From: an uncultured Sphingomonas sp.
GTDB lineage: Bacteria; Pseudomonadota; Alphaproteobacteria; Sphingomonadales; Sphingomonadaceae
DNA: 64,000 nt
Direction of reading: 5' to 3'
NCBI GenBank assembly: GCA_913776045.1
Contig: CAJYOI010000041.1
Span: 62,001 to 126,000 of the forward strand
Shown: piece after piece, positions 27,810-37,348 of the stretch
How positions within the stretch are numbered: position 1 is the stretch's first letter
How the letters are laid out: the number at the start of each line of letters is the position of its first letter
The notes under the pieces: generated by a model
Databases searched by the model: none
The model's input: only the letters and a program-made list of their open reading frames with translations
Told to the model about the DNA's origin: nothing
Position numbers and translations under genes: made by a program

Positions 27810-28130
27810 GATACACGCCCGATCGCGATCGTGGTGACCTTCACCCCGCCCTATCTCGTCTGGCGGATCGGGCGCACCGACTATCGAGAGTAGCTGGTCG
27901 TGGTGCAGATCCTGTGCGGCATCCTGCTGGGCTCCCGTGTGCCGGGCGCCACCATGCCCGCGGTGTAGGACCACATCGCTTCGCCCCCGATCATCGCCGC
28001 GCTAAACGGCATCGCGTGGTGGACGGTCATGCTGTTCGTCCGGGCCGCCGGCATCGAACTCGACCTGCACCAGCCCTGTACGAACCGGCTCTAAACCGGG
28101 ATCACCGGCGGTCTGACGCGGCGAGTACGA
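27810..28130 (+). pseudogene. decayed cation:proton antiporter, N-terminal fragment
   Basis: One reading frame across this otherwise gene-free stretch encodes antiporter-like sequence broken by three in-frame stops, at 27891 (TAG), 27966 (TAG) and 28092 (TAA). The recognisable pieces are VTFTPPYLVWRIGRTD, VVVQILCGILLGSRVPGA, IIAALNGIAWWTVMLFV and AAGIELDL, which resemble the first helices of CPA2 Na+/K+:H+ exchangers. The frame continues straight through the stops, so this is point-mutation decay rather than three frameshifts. Downstream of about 28130 no similarity remains. No start with a ribosome site is seen. Confidence 0.65.
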
Positions 28131-28288
28131 TGCTGACCACTCCGGTCGTTACGCCGATGCCGAGGCGGCTGGGCCGGCAGAGAAGAATTTCACCCCTTCC
28201 CCTGAAGGGGAGCAGCTTCGTGGGCATCCCTTGCCCCCCTGCCCGCCCCTCGCCATAGTCCGTCCCACATCACGGGGGGCATTCGCAC

Positions 28289-30727
28289 ATGACGGTCAGG
28301 CTTTCGGTTTCGCTCCTGGCGCTCGCCCTCACGACGCCCGCCCCGGCCCAGGACCGAACGCCCGCCACCGCCGCGGCCGAGACTCCGCTGCTGCGCGTCG
28401 AGGCTGCCCAGGCGACGGGCAAGATCCTGGTCACCCTGCCCCGCCCGGATGCCGAAGGCATCGCCGGCCGCTATCTCTACACGCCTGTCCTGCGCTCCGG
28501 GCTGGGCGCCGCCCCCACTTCGCTTGACCGGGGCAAGATCGGTGAGACGCAGCTGCTTGCCTTCCGCCGCATCGGCGCGAAAATCGCCATCCAGTACGAG
28601 AACCCCCGTTTCCGCGTTCCGAACCGGCCGGACGTGCGCTCGCCCGACTTCGCGACGTCGGTCGTGTGGATGGGGGCGATCGATCGCACCAATGCCGACG
28701 GAACGATCGTCGTCGATATCGCCCCCTTCCTGGCGAGTGACACGCTCGGCATCGCGGCGGCGCTGGGGCAGGAGGGCGGCAGCCTGGGGGGCGGCGCGGC
28801 GCAAGGTGCGGGTCGCGGGTTTCGCCTCGACACCGGTCTGTCCGCCGCCGACCCGACGTCGGTGAAGGTCTTTCCGCGGAACATGGAAGTGGACTCGCTC
28901 CAGACCTTCGCGTCCGACACGCCGGGTGCGGAGGTCAGCAACATCGCGCCCGAACCACGTCGGGTGACGCTGAACGTCCACCACAGCTTCATGGCGCTGC
29001 CCGAGGCCGGCTACGTGCCCCGCCGCGCCGATCCGCGCGTCGCCGGCTTTGGGACGCAGGCCGTCGATTACGGCATGCCGCTGGGCCAGGACGTCGTATT
29101 CGATTTCGCCAACCGCTTTCGCCTCGAGAAGACCGACCCCGGCGCCGCCCGGTCGCGCGTGAAGACGCCGATCCTCTGGTACGTCGACCCCGCCGCACCC
29201 GAACCGATCCGCAGCGCGCTGATCGAAGGCGCGAACTGGTGGAAGGCGGGGTTCGAAGCCGCCGGCTATATCGACGCCTTCGACGTCCGCCTGCTGCCCG
29301 AAGGTGCCGACCCGCTCGATGCGCGCTATAGCATGATTACATGGGTCGACCGCGCGACGCGCGGCTGGGCCTATGGACAGCAGGTCACCGACCCGCGCAC
29401 CGGCGAGATCCTGCGCGGCATGGTCGTGCTGGGGTCCGAACGTGCGCGGCAGGACATCCAGATCTTCCAGGGGCTGGTCGACGCCGCGCTGACCGGCACC
29501 GGTGGGCCGAACGATCCCGCACAGGTGGCCATCGCGCGCCTGCGCCAGCTCGCCGCGCACGAGGTCGGCCATTCGATCGGCTTCGCGCATAATTTCGCCG
29601 CCAGCACGCAGGGGCGCGCGTCGGTGATGGACTATCCGCCGCCGCGCATCGGCCTGGTTGGCGGCAAGCCCGACCTGTCGGACGCCTATGGCACGGGTCT
29701 CGGCGGCTGGGACGTCGCCACCGTCGACTGGCTGTACGGCGACGATGCGACTGCGGATGCCAAGGCCGCCGCGATCGCCGCAAAGGGCTGGCGTTACGTC
29801 CCCGACGACAACGCGCGCCGGGCGGACACCGCCCAGCCATGGGGCGGTCTGTGGGACGACGGCACCGATCCGGTCGCCGAGCTCGATCGGTTGATGACCG
29901 TCCGCCGCGCGGCGATCGCGCAGTTCGGCGAGCGCAATCTGTTGCCGGGCGAGCCCGTCTCGACGCTGCGCCGCCGCTTCGTGCCCATCTATCTGCTCCA
30001 CCGCTACCAACTGGTCGCCGCGGCCAAGTCGGTCGGCGGAGTCGAATTCGCCTATACCGTGAAGGGCGACTTGCGCGGCGCTCCGAAAGCGGTGCCCGCC
30101 GCGACCCAGCGCGCCGCCATCGCCGCGGTCCTGCGCACGATCAGCCCGGAGGCGCTGCGCCTGCCGCCCGCGCTGCCGCTGTTGCTGTCGGCCCCGCGTA
30201 ACGGCACTGGCAATCGCCAGTTCGACATCGAGCTGTTCGACACCGCCGGCGGGCCGGTGTTCGATCCTCTGGTCGCCGCGGACACGGCGACCCAGCTGAC
30301 GTTGGCCACGTTGATGGCACCCAACCGGCTCCAGCGGCTGGACGTGCAGCACGCGATCGACCCGACGATGCCCGGCGTCACCGCGCTGCTCGACGCGGTG
30401 GAGGGTGCGACGCTCAAGACCTTCGCCGATCCGCTGACCCGTCGCATCGCAACGCGCAGCGTGATCGCGATGGCGCAGGCCGCGCGAAACGCCGCAACGC
30501 CACCGGACGCCGCTGCGCTCCTGAGCGACCGCGTGACTCGCATCGCTACCCGTTTGGCCAAGAACGCGGCTGCGGGCGACGAGGGGGCCTGGGCTGCGGG
30601 CCTGTCGCGCCAATTGCTCGATCCCCAGGCGCTCGCGACCCTTGTCGCCGAACGCCCCCGCACCCCGGACGTGCCCCCGGGCGATCCGATCGGCGACACG
30701 GATTGGATGGGACCGCCGGGACGCTGA
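28289..30727 (+). CDS. secreted zinc-dependent metalloprotease (DUF5117/DUF4953 type)
   Basis: An 812-residue exported protease-like protein. The N-terminus VRLSVSLLALALTTPAPAQ is a signal peptide. The central zinc site AHEVGHSIGFAHNF (His424, Glu425, His428, then a distal His) is the extended HExxHxxGFxH of metzincin-like gluzincins. Upstream blocks (FPRNMEVDSLQTFASD, LNVHHSFMALPEAGYVPR, WWKAGFEAAGYIDAF, YGQQVTDPRTGEIL) are characteristic of this large family. A helical C-terminal domain follows. The substrate is unknown. GGGGGGC lies about nine bases before the ATG. Confidence 0.9.
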   Translation: MTVRLSVSLLALALTTPAPAQDRTPATAAAETPLLRVEAAQATGKILVTLPRPDAEGIAGRYLYTPVLRSGLGAAPTSLDRGKIGETQLLAFRRIGAKIAIQYENPRFRVPNRPDVRSPDFATSVVWMGAIDRTNADGTIVVDIAPFLASDTLGIAAALGQEGGSLGGGAAQGAGRGFRLDTGLSAADPTSVKVFPRNMEVDSLQTFASDTPGAEVSNIAPEPRRVTLNVHHSFMALPEAGYVPRRADPRVAGFGTQAVDYGMPLGQDVVFDFANRFRLEKTDPGAARSRVKTPILWYVDPAAPEPIRSALIEGANWWKAGFEAAGYIDAFDVRLLPEGADPLDARYSMITWVDRATRGWAYGQQVTDPRTGEILRGMVVLGSERARQDIQIFQGLVDAALTGTGGPNDPAQVAIARLRQLAAHEVGHSIGFAHNFAASTQGRASVMDYPPPRIGLVGGKPDLSDAYGTGLGGWDVATVDWLYGDDATADAKAAAIAAKGWRYVPDDNARRADTAQPWGGLWDDGTDPVAELDRLMTVRRAAIAQFGERNLLPGEPVSTLRRRFVPIYLLHRYQLVAAAKSVGGVEFAYTVKGDLRGAPKAVPAATQRAAIAAVLRTISPEALRLPPALPLLLSAPRNGTGNRQFDIELFDTAGGPVFDPLVAADTATQLTLATLMAPNRLQRLDVQHAIDPTMPGVTALLDAVEGATLKTFADPLTRRIATRSVIAMAQAARNAATPPDAAALLSDRVTRIATRLAKNAAAGDEGAWAAGLSRQLLDPQALATLVAERPRTPDVPPGDPIGDTDWMGPPGR

Positions 30728-30796
30728 AGCCCAGCGCGGCTTTTCCGCGCCGAACAGTTGCGCCCGCGACCCGGCTTCGCTAGGGCGCCCCCGCGT

Positions 30797-30873
<77 letters not shown>

Positions 30874-31221
30874 ACAATCGATCCTGCGGCCGAACTGGCG
30901 TTTGATCGCGCTCCGTCCGTGTCGACCCCGCCCTGTCCGCTCGGAACGGGCCGCTCCAAAAAAAATTTCGCTGCTCGATGGCTCACGCGACTAGCGCGAT
31001 TTTTTGCGCGTCGGATCGTGGCGAAGATCGATCCGCCAAGACAACGGCCGGACCCGCGTCATTAACGAATAATATCCGTAAAAGTGAACGCCCGCCGGGC
31101 GCGTGTCATTCTGGAACACGGCTGGAACAGGCCGGCGTCGTAGGTTTCGCGGCCGATCAACATGTTGTAACGGGCCGATAAACGCCGGACGTGCCGAAAA
31201 AAGCTTTCTCCGAAAAGGTCG
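30874..31221 (+). promoter_or_regulatory. 348-base gene-free leader of the pel-like operon
   Basis: No coding sequence is visible here. It is less GC-rich than its surroundings (runs of A at 30958-30965 and T at 31002-31007). Notable structure: a direct repeat CTGGAACA at 31111 and 31122 (11-base period), a perfect palindrome CAACATGTTG at 31158-31167, and GGCCGAT repeated on either side of it (31151 and 31173). These are candidate binding sites for a regulator of the exopolysaccharide operon. No promoter hexamers are clear enough to place. Confidence 0.45.
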
Positions 31222-34200
31222 ATGAATATGGTAAACACCGCACCGCTGATGGTCGACGGAAATCTGGCCGACTGGACGGCGAAGGACCGCATCGATCGCG
31301 AACTGCCGGTCGGCTACGCCATCTATGCCCGCGCCGTCGGCGACAGCTTCGTCTTCGCGCTGAAGGCACCCGATGCGATCGGCGCGAATACGACCGCGTG
31401 GCTGAATACCGACCGCAATACCGCGACGGGCTATCAGATCTTCGGATTTGCCGGCGGCGCCGAATACAACGTCAACATTGATTCGAACGGCGTCGTGTCG
31501 CTGTTCAAGGGCAATGCCGGGGAAACGCTGGTGCTCTCCGGGCTGACCGCGGCGTGGTCGGCGGACCGTACGGTACTGGAGTTCGCCGTGCCCAAGGCCG
31601 CGATCGGCAATCCGACCGCGATCGACACGCTGTATGACGTCAACAACAGCGTGTTTTTGCCGGGCAGCTATTCGTCGCCGGGCTTCACCGTGTTCAACGA
31701 AACCGGCATCACGCCGGCCGCCGACCACCGCATCGCGATTCTCTGGTCGGAGACGACAGCCAAAGCCTATTTCAGCGAAACCGCCTATACCCAGCTGTTC
31801 ATGGCGGCGCAGAGCCAGGCGATGCAGGCGGGCGTTCCGTTCGACATCATCCAGGAAAGCGACCTCACCAACCTGACGACGCTCGCGAAGTACGACACGA
31901 TCGTCTTCCCGTCGTTCCGCAACGTGAAGGTCGATCAGGTCGCCGCGATCACCGCAACGCTGGAACAGGCGACCAAGCAGTTCGGCATCGGCCTGATCGC
32001 GGGCGGCGAGTTCATGACCAATGCCGCCGACGGATCGGCACTGGCGGGCGATTCCTATGCCCGCATGAAGCTGTTGTTCGACGCGACGCGCGTGACCGGC
32101 GGGACCGGCGACGTGACGATCAAGGCGAGCGACACCTCGCTGGTGCTCGATGGCTACGACCAGGGCCAGGTGATCCACGAATATAAGGGGATCGGCTGGA
32201 ACGCCTTCACCAGCGCCAGCGGCACGGGCACGACGATCGCCACCGAGACGGTCGGCGGCCAGACCTATTCGGCGGCTCTCGCGACGCAGACCGGCGGGCG
32301 CAACGTGCTGTTTTCGACCGAGGCCGTGATGGCGGACGAAAACCTGCTGCAGAAGGCGATCGACTATTCGGTCAACGGCAGCGGGCTGTCGGTCGGGCTG
32401 CAGATGACCCGCAACACCGGCATGGTCGGCGCGCGCGTCGACATGGACCAGAGCCAGCAGAAGATCGAGGTCAATCCCGACGGATCGGCGCCCGGCATCT
32501 ACGACAAGCTGATGCCGATTCTTGCCGCCTGGAAGGCGCAGTACAACTTCGTCGGCAGCTATTACGTCAATGTCGGCAACGATCCGGCGAACGGCCAGAC
32601 CACCGACTGGGCGGTGTCGCTGCCCTATTACAAGCAGTTTCTCGACATGGGCAACGAACTGGGCCTGCACAGCTACACGCATCCTGAAAACACCAACCTG
32701 CTGACCGCCGCGCAGATCGCGTTCGAATTCGGCGACGAGCGCAAGGTCCTGGAAGCGCAGCTGAAGGCGTATCTGGGCACCGTCGTCAGCGTGGGCGGCG
32801 CCGCGGTGCCAGGAGCGCCCGAGACGCTGGCCACCAGCCAGGAAATCCTGAAGCACGTCGACTATCTGTCGGGTGGCTATTCGGGCGTCGGCGCGGGCTA
32901 CCCCAACGCCTTCGGGTTCATGCCGACTATCGCAAGCAGCAGCAACCTGATCGTCAACGGCAGCTTCGAACAGGCGAGTGTCGCCGCCAACAGCTGGCGC
33001 ACGAACACTAACGGCCAGGTCGCCGGCTGGACCGGATCGGGTGCTGGGATCGAGGTCTGGAATAACGGCTATAACGGCGTCACGCCGTCGAACGGGGCGA
33101 ATGTGGTCGAGGTCGATGGCCAGACCGGCGCGCTTTCGCAGTCGGTGAAGACCGCCGCGGGCCAGGCGTACAACCTGTCGTTCGACTTCGCTGGCCGCCC
33201 AGGGGCGCTCGCCAGTTCGAAGTTCGAGGTCGTGTGGAACGGAACGGTAATCGCCACGATCGCGCCGACCAATTCGACGATGACGACGCAGAAGCTGACC
33301 GTGACGGGCACCGGCGGCACCGACACGTTGTCGTTCCGGGCAGTCGCGGGCGATACCGACGGGCTCGGCGCGCTGCTCGACAACGTGTCGCTGGTCGGCC
33401 AGACGAGCGGGACGGCGTTCGAGAAGGTGTATCTGGCGCCCAACACCTTCTTCGATTTCACGCTGATGGAATTCCAGAAGAAGACGGTTGCCGAGGCGGA
33501 GGCGTTCTGGGCCAAGGAATTCCAGACGCTGACGGCCAAGGCCGACGCCCCCGTCATCGTGTGGCCGTGGCACGACTATGGTCCCGCCATGTGGAGCACG
33601 GGCGGCACGTCGCCCTATGTCACGTCGATGTTCACCAACTGGATCGCGCGCGCGGCCGCAGCGGGCATGGAGTTCGTGACGCTGGCCGATCTGGCCGATC
33701 GCATCGCCGCTTTCCAGAAGTCGACGATCACCAGCAGCGTCGTCGGCAACACCATCACCGCGACGGTGTCTGCGTCGGCCGCGACAGGCAACTTCTCGCT
33801 CGACGTCGACGGCCAGGGCAGCAGCGTGATCCAGAAGGTCGCGAACTGGTACGCCTATAGCGCGGACAAGGTGTTCCTGCCGCAGTCGGGCGGAACGTTC
33901 ACCATCACGATCGGCGCGGCGGCCGATGATGTGACTCACATCATCTCGCTGCCGATGCGCGCGGACCTGATCTCGCTGTCGGGAGACGGTCGCAGCCTGA
34001 GCTTCTCGGCGACGGGCGAAGGCCAAGTCGTCATCGACGTCCAGGCGCCGGGCAACAACTGGGTGAAGGTGACCGGCGCGACCGTCGTCAGCCTGGCGGG
34101 CGAGCTGCTGACGCTCGACATCGGCGGGATCGGGAGCCACGCGGTGGCGGTCGGCTACGAAGCGAACGTCGCTCCCGTCATCACGTCGTTCTCGAGCGGC

Positions 34201-35046
34201 GCGACCGGCCGGATCTCGATCAGCGAGAATACCGCTGCCGTCACCACGATCACTGCAACCGATGCGAACATCGCGCTGGGTGACAGCGTCCGCTACTCGA
34301 TCGCCTCGGGCGGCGACGGCGGGGCGTTTGCGATCGATGCGCAGACCGGCGCACTTCGCTTCGTGAGCGCGCCGGATTTCGAAACGCCGACCGATTCGAA
34401 CCGCGACAATTCGTACGTCGTCACCGTCGTCGCGACCGATGCCCGCGGGCTGGTCGATACGCAGACGCTGACGGTCGACGTCATCGACGTGGCCGGGATC
34501 ACCCGCACGGGCAGCCTGGGCAACGACACGCTTACCGGTACGGGCGAAGGCGACACGTTGGACGGCAGCTGGGGCAACGACGTGTTGAACGGCCTGGCTG
34601 GCAACGACATCCTGATCGGCAGCATGGGTAACGACACGATCAACGGCGGCGACGGCAACGACGTCATCGACGGGGGCAGCGGTCGCGACGTCATGACCGG
34701 CGGCGCCGGCGCGGACGTGTTCCGCTTCACCAGCACGAGCGACAGCCCGACCTCGTCTTCGTCGCGTGACATCATCACCGACTTCCAGCGGGGCGTAGAC
34801 AAGATCGACCTGTCGGCGATCGACGCCAACACGTCGATCTTCGCCGGGGGCGACCAGGCCTTCACGCTGCGGGCGGGCGCCGGCGCATCGTTCACCGGCG
34901 CCGCGCAACTGCGCTTCGCCTTCGAGACGATCGGCGGCGTCGAATACACGGTCATCTACGGCAACGTAAATTCGGGGACGGCCGCCGACTTCTCGATCGC
35001 GCTGGTCGGCCGTCACGACCTGACCACCGCCGACTTCATCCTGTAA
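31222..35046 (+). CDS. RTX-tailed polysaccharide deacetylase (PelA deacetylase-like), multidomain
   Basis: A 1274-residue protein at the head of the pel-like operon. Order of parts: a CBM9/DOMON-like sandwich (8-160), a Rossmann/ThuA-like domain (168-380), and a NodB-like deacetylase that seems split. The first half has RVDMDQSQ (405-412) and LHSYTHPEN (482-490); the second has WPWHDYGPAMWS (781-792). A lectin-like insert (NGSFEQ to DNVSLVG, 575-727) lies between them. Beta domains (833-980), a cadherin-like repeat (983-1090), RTX nonapeptides (LGNDTLTG, GGDGNDVIDGGSG; 1098-1165) and a serralysin-like C-terminus follow. No signal peptide: type I secretion is predicted. The middle matches the reductase-plus-deacetylase part of PelA; the hydrolase part is a separate gene downstream. 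The PelA assignment is inference from context and layout. Confidence 0.75.
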   Translation: MNMVNTAPLMVDGNLADWTAKDRIDRELPVGYAIYARAVGDSFVFALKAPDAIGANTTAWLNTDRNTATGYQIFGFAGGAEYNVNIDSNGVVSLFKGNAGETLVLSGLTAAWSADRTVLEFAVPKAAIGNPTAIDTLYDVNNSVFLPGSYSSPGFTVFNETGITPAADHRIAILWSETTAKAYFSETAYTQLFMAAQSQAMQAGVPFDIIQESDLTNLTTLAKYDTIVFPSFRNVKVDQVAAITATLEQATKQFGIGLIAGGEFMTNAADGSALAGDSYARMKLLFDATRVTGGTGDVTIKASDTSLVLDGYDQGQVIHEYKGIGWNAFTSASGTGTTIATETVGGQTYSAALATQTGGRNVLFSTEAVMADENLLQKAIDYSVNGSGLSVGLQMTRNTGMVGARVDMDQSQQKIEVNPDGSAPGIYDKLMPILAAWKAQYNFVGSYYVNVGNDPANGQTTDWAVSLPYYKQFLDMGNELGLHSYTHPENTNLLTAAQIAFEFGDERKVLEAQLKAYLGTVVSVGGAAVPGAPETLATSQEILKHVDYLSGGYSGVGAGYPNAFGFMPTIASSSNLIVNGSFEQASVAANSWRTNTNGQVAGWTGSGAGIEVWNNGYNGVTPSNGANVVEVDGQTGALSQSVKTAAGQAYNLSFDFAGRPGALASSKFEVVWNGTVIATIAPTNSTMTTQKLTVTGTGGTDTLSFRAVAGDTDGLGALLDNVSLVGQTSGTAFEKVYLAPNTFFDFTLMEFQKKTVAEAEAFWAKEFQTLTAKADAPVIVWPWHDYGPAMWSTGGTSPYVTSMFTNWIARAAAAGMEFVTLADLADRIAAFQKSTITSSVVGNTITATVSASAATGNFSLDVDGQGSSVIQKVANWYAYSADKVFLPQSGGTFTITIGAAADDVTHIISLPMRADLISLSGDGRSLSFSATGEGQVVIDVQAPGNNWVKVTGATVVSLAGELLTLDIGGIGSHAVAVGYEANVAPVITSFSSGATGRISISENTAAVTTITATDANIALGDSVRYSIASGGDGGAFAIDAQTGALRFVSAPDFETPTDSNRDNSYVVTVVATDARGLVDTQTLTVDVIDVAGITRTGSLGNDTLTGTGEGDTLDGSWGNDVLNGLAGNDILIGSMGNDTINGGDGNDVIDGGSGRDVMTGGAGADVFRFTSTSDSPTSSSSRDIITDFQRGVDKIDLSAIDANTSIFAGGDQAFTLRAGAGASFTGAAQLRFAFETIGGVEYTVIYGNVNSGTAADFSIALVGRHDLTTADFIL

Positions 35047-35062
35047 GCCGAGCGGTCCCTCC

Positions 35063-36460
35063 GTGGCGGGCATCGGCTTTCAGCTGGCGAAGATGGCCCG
35101 TGACGGCGGCATCGGCGGGATCGTCGGTGCCGCGCTGCACGGCACCGCGATCAGCGCCGGCCCCTGGCTGGTTACCGCGGCGAGTGTCGTGGTGCTGGCG
35201 CAGTGGAGCCGGTTCGGCATGACCGTGGCGGATGCTGCGCTGGTCCGCAGCATCCTGATATACGCCTTCAGCCTCACCGCGGTCATCGCGGCCCCCATCG
35301 GCATCCTGACGACCCGGCTGGCGTCGGACGCGTTATTTGCCGGCGAATCGGCGCGCATCCCGGGGATCGTCGGTCCCGCCCTGATGCTCGGCGGGACGAT
35401 CGCAGCCGTGGTTGCCGCCGTCCTGTTCGGTTGGGTCGCCCCTTTGCCGTTCGACACGGCGCTGCTCACGACCCTGTTGTTTGCCATATTGACGCAAATC
35501 TGGATCACGGCGCCGCTGATTACCGCTGCGCAGCGCTACGGCATGGTGCTGACCGCTTATCTGGCCGGCATCGCGGTGATCGCGGCGGCCATCGCCCTGC
35601 TGCCGGGCCCCGACGCGTCGCAAGTCCTGGGTGCGATCGTCGCAGGGCTAGCCGTGACGTTGGTGATGCTGGCCATCGTGCTCGTCCGACGCTTTCCAGC
35701 ACCTGCCCGCCTGCCAAGCCAGTCGCTGATTTCGCGCCGGCAGGGCATGTTGGTCGCGCTCGCCGGCCTGCTGAGCGTCATGGCGATCTGGATCGACAAG
35801 TGGATGCTGTGGTTCGGCCCGCAGAGCGTCCAGACGATCGCGACGCTGCGGCTCAACCCGATCAACGACTTCGGCAGCTTCTTGGGACTTTTGACCCTGG
35901 TCCCCGGCCTGACGCTGATGCTGATCGTAACTGAAACGCGGTTCGACCGCGCGTTCAGCGACCTGATGGCGCGCTGCACCGGCACCTCCCGCCTCGGCCG
36001 GATCGAGGAAGCGCGTGCCGATGTGATTGCCACGATGTTCGACGGGCTTCGCGTGCTGCTGATCTCGCAGTTGATCGTCGCTGCATCCGCCTGGGTGCTG
36101 GCTGTGCCGCTGATCGACCTGATCGGCGCGGATATTCGCGTAATTTTCGCATTTCGGCAGACCGCGCTGGGGGCTGTATTCCACCTTATCGCGATCGCAA
36201 GCACCGTCGTTCTCGCCTATTTCAATCTGTTCGGACGCATCGTCGCGGTGTGGGGCGCGTTCACTCTGACGAGCGCGATCGCCACCGTGTGGCTGTGGCA
36301 AGTGGGGGTCGGCGCGTTCGGCTGGGGCTATCTGGCCGGCGCCGTCATGGCAGCCGCGATCGGCGTAGCGATGGTCGCCAATGCCACCGTAAATCTTATA
36401 TTTATGCTGTTTGTGGGAAACAACCCGGCGGTGGTCGGCTCCGGTGGTCGACTTTTGTAA
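35063..36460 (+). CDS. pelG: Pel exopolysaccharide flippase-like membrane protein
   Basis: A 465-residue integral membrane protein (P. aeruginosa PelG is 456) with about 12 hydrophobic helices. The opening MAGIGFQLAKMARDGGIGGI and the following TAISAGPWLVTAASV are near-signature PelG sequence. PelG belongs to the MATE/MOP flippase superfamily and works with PelD, PelE and PelF as the inner-membrane synthase complex. It starts at a GTG 16 bases after the deacetylase stop, with no good Shine-Dalgarno, so it probably depends on upstream translation. In the canonical operon pelG is last; here it is second. Confidence 0.92.
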   Translation: MAGIGFQLAKMARDGGIGGIVGAALHGTAISAGPWLVTAASVVVLAQWSRFGMTVADAALVRSILIYAFSLTAVIAAPIGILTTRLASDALFAGESARIPGIVGPALMLGGTIAAVVAAVLFGWVAPLPFDTALLTTLLFAILTQIWITAPLITAAQRYGMVLTAYLAGIAVIAAAIALLPGPDASQVLGAIVAGLAVTLVMLAIVLVRRFPAPARLPSQSLISRRQGMLVALAGLLSVMAIWIDKWMLWFGPQSVQTIATLRLNPINDFGSFLGLLTLVPGLTLMLIVTETRFDRAFSDLMARCTGTSRLGRIEEARADVIATMFDGLRVLLISQLIVAASAWVLAVPLIDLIGADIRVIFAFRQTALGAVFHLIAIASTVVLAYFNLFGRIVAVWGAFTLTSAIATVWLWQVGVGAFGWGYLAGAVMAAAIGVAMVANATVNLIFMLFVGNNPAVVGSGGRLL

Positions 36461-36478
36461 GGACCAGGCAGCGACTGC

Positions 36479-37348
36479 ATGAATCGCAGGTGGATGATCG
36501 AGATGGGGGCAACCGCCCTCGGGCTTGCGTTCGCCCCGCGTGTCGCCGCTACCGCGACGATGGCTGCGGCCCCGCGCGCCGTGCATTGGGGTGTCGATTA
36601 TTCCGCCACGACCGATCCGACGGTCGCCCGCCAATTCGACCTGCTGGTCCTAGAACCCCATCACCCCCGCCCCATCGCCCCGCTGCGCGGACCCGGCGCC
36701 AGGCTGCTCGGCTACATCAGCCTGGGCGAAGTCGAGCGTGCGCGGCCCTATGCCGATGCGTTGGCCACGGCGGGCGCTCTCGCGGCGGCCAATCCCAATT
36801 GGCCCGATGCCCGTCTTGTCGATCTGCGTCGACGCGAATGGAGCGCGATGGTGCTCGACCAGCTGATCCCGGACATAGTGCGGCTGGGCTACGACGGCAT
36901 CTTCATCGACACGCTGGACAATGCCGAGGCGATGGAGCGAGCCGATCCGGTCGCGAACGCCGGCATGGTTGCCGCCGGCGCCGCGCTGCTCCGCGCTATC
37001 CGCGCACGCTTCCCGGCGATCCGCATCATGGTCAACCGTGGCTATGCGGTCGTCCCCGCGGCCGCCGGCGCCTTCGATATTCTACTGGGTGAAGCCATGG
37101 CGTCGCGCTGGAACTTCGCCGAGCGCCGGTACGAAATGACGCCCGAAAGCGATTGGACGTGGCAGGCCGATCGCCTCGCCGCCGCGCGTCTGGCCGATCC
37201 GCGGCTGACGGTTGCGACGCTCGACTATTGGGACCCCACCGACCGCCGGCAGGTCGCCGCGCTCTACACGCGCGAGCGGACGGCCGGCTTCGCACCCTAT
37301 GTCGCAACGCTCGCGCTCGATCGCCTGCTGCCGGAACCGCGCGGATGA
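36479..37348 (+). CDS. pelA: PelA-type polygalactosaminidase (GH166-like) stand-alone hydrolase
   Basis: A 289-residue exported TIM-barrel protein. The N-terminus (NRRWMIEMGATALGLAFAP) looks like a signal, with an Arg pair that allows Tat export. The body matches the hydrolase domain of PelA and the endo-alpha-1,4-polygalactosaminidase family: VHWGVDYSATTDP, RLLGYISLGEVERA (candidate catalytic Glu), YDGIFIDTLDNAEAM, MVNRGYAVVPAAAG and LTVATLDYWDP. Only this first domain of PelA is present; the deacetylase is in the RTX protein at the start of the operon. The stop overlaps the next gene as ATGA. Confidence 0.87.
   Translation: MNRRWMIEMGATALGLAFAPRVAATATMAAAPRAVHWGVDYSATTDPTVARQFDLLVLEPHHPRPIAPLRGPGARLLGYISLGEVERARPYADALATAGALAAANPNWPDARLVDLRRREWSAMVLDQLIPDIVRLGYDGIFIDTLDNAEAMERADPVANAGMVAAGAALLRAIRARFPAIRIMVNRGYAVVPAAAGAFDILLGEAMASRWNFAERRYEMTPESDWTWQADRLAAARLADPRLTVATLDYWDPTDRRQVAALYTRERTAGFAPYVATLALDRLLPEPRG

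Noticed and set aside
28193..28210. Perfect 7-bp hairpin CCCCTTC / GAAGGGG before the metalloprotease
   Set aside because: No T tract on either strand close enough, and no functional gene ends just upstream. Not called as a terminator.
30991..35073. A very long open frame on the minus strand opposite the RTX deacetylase gene
   Set aside because: It is a by-product of high-GC codon bias. Its translation is Arg/Asp/Val-rich with no domain, while the plus-strand frame has clear RTX, cadherin and deacetylase features.
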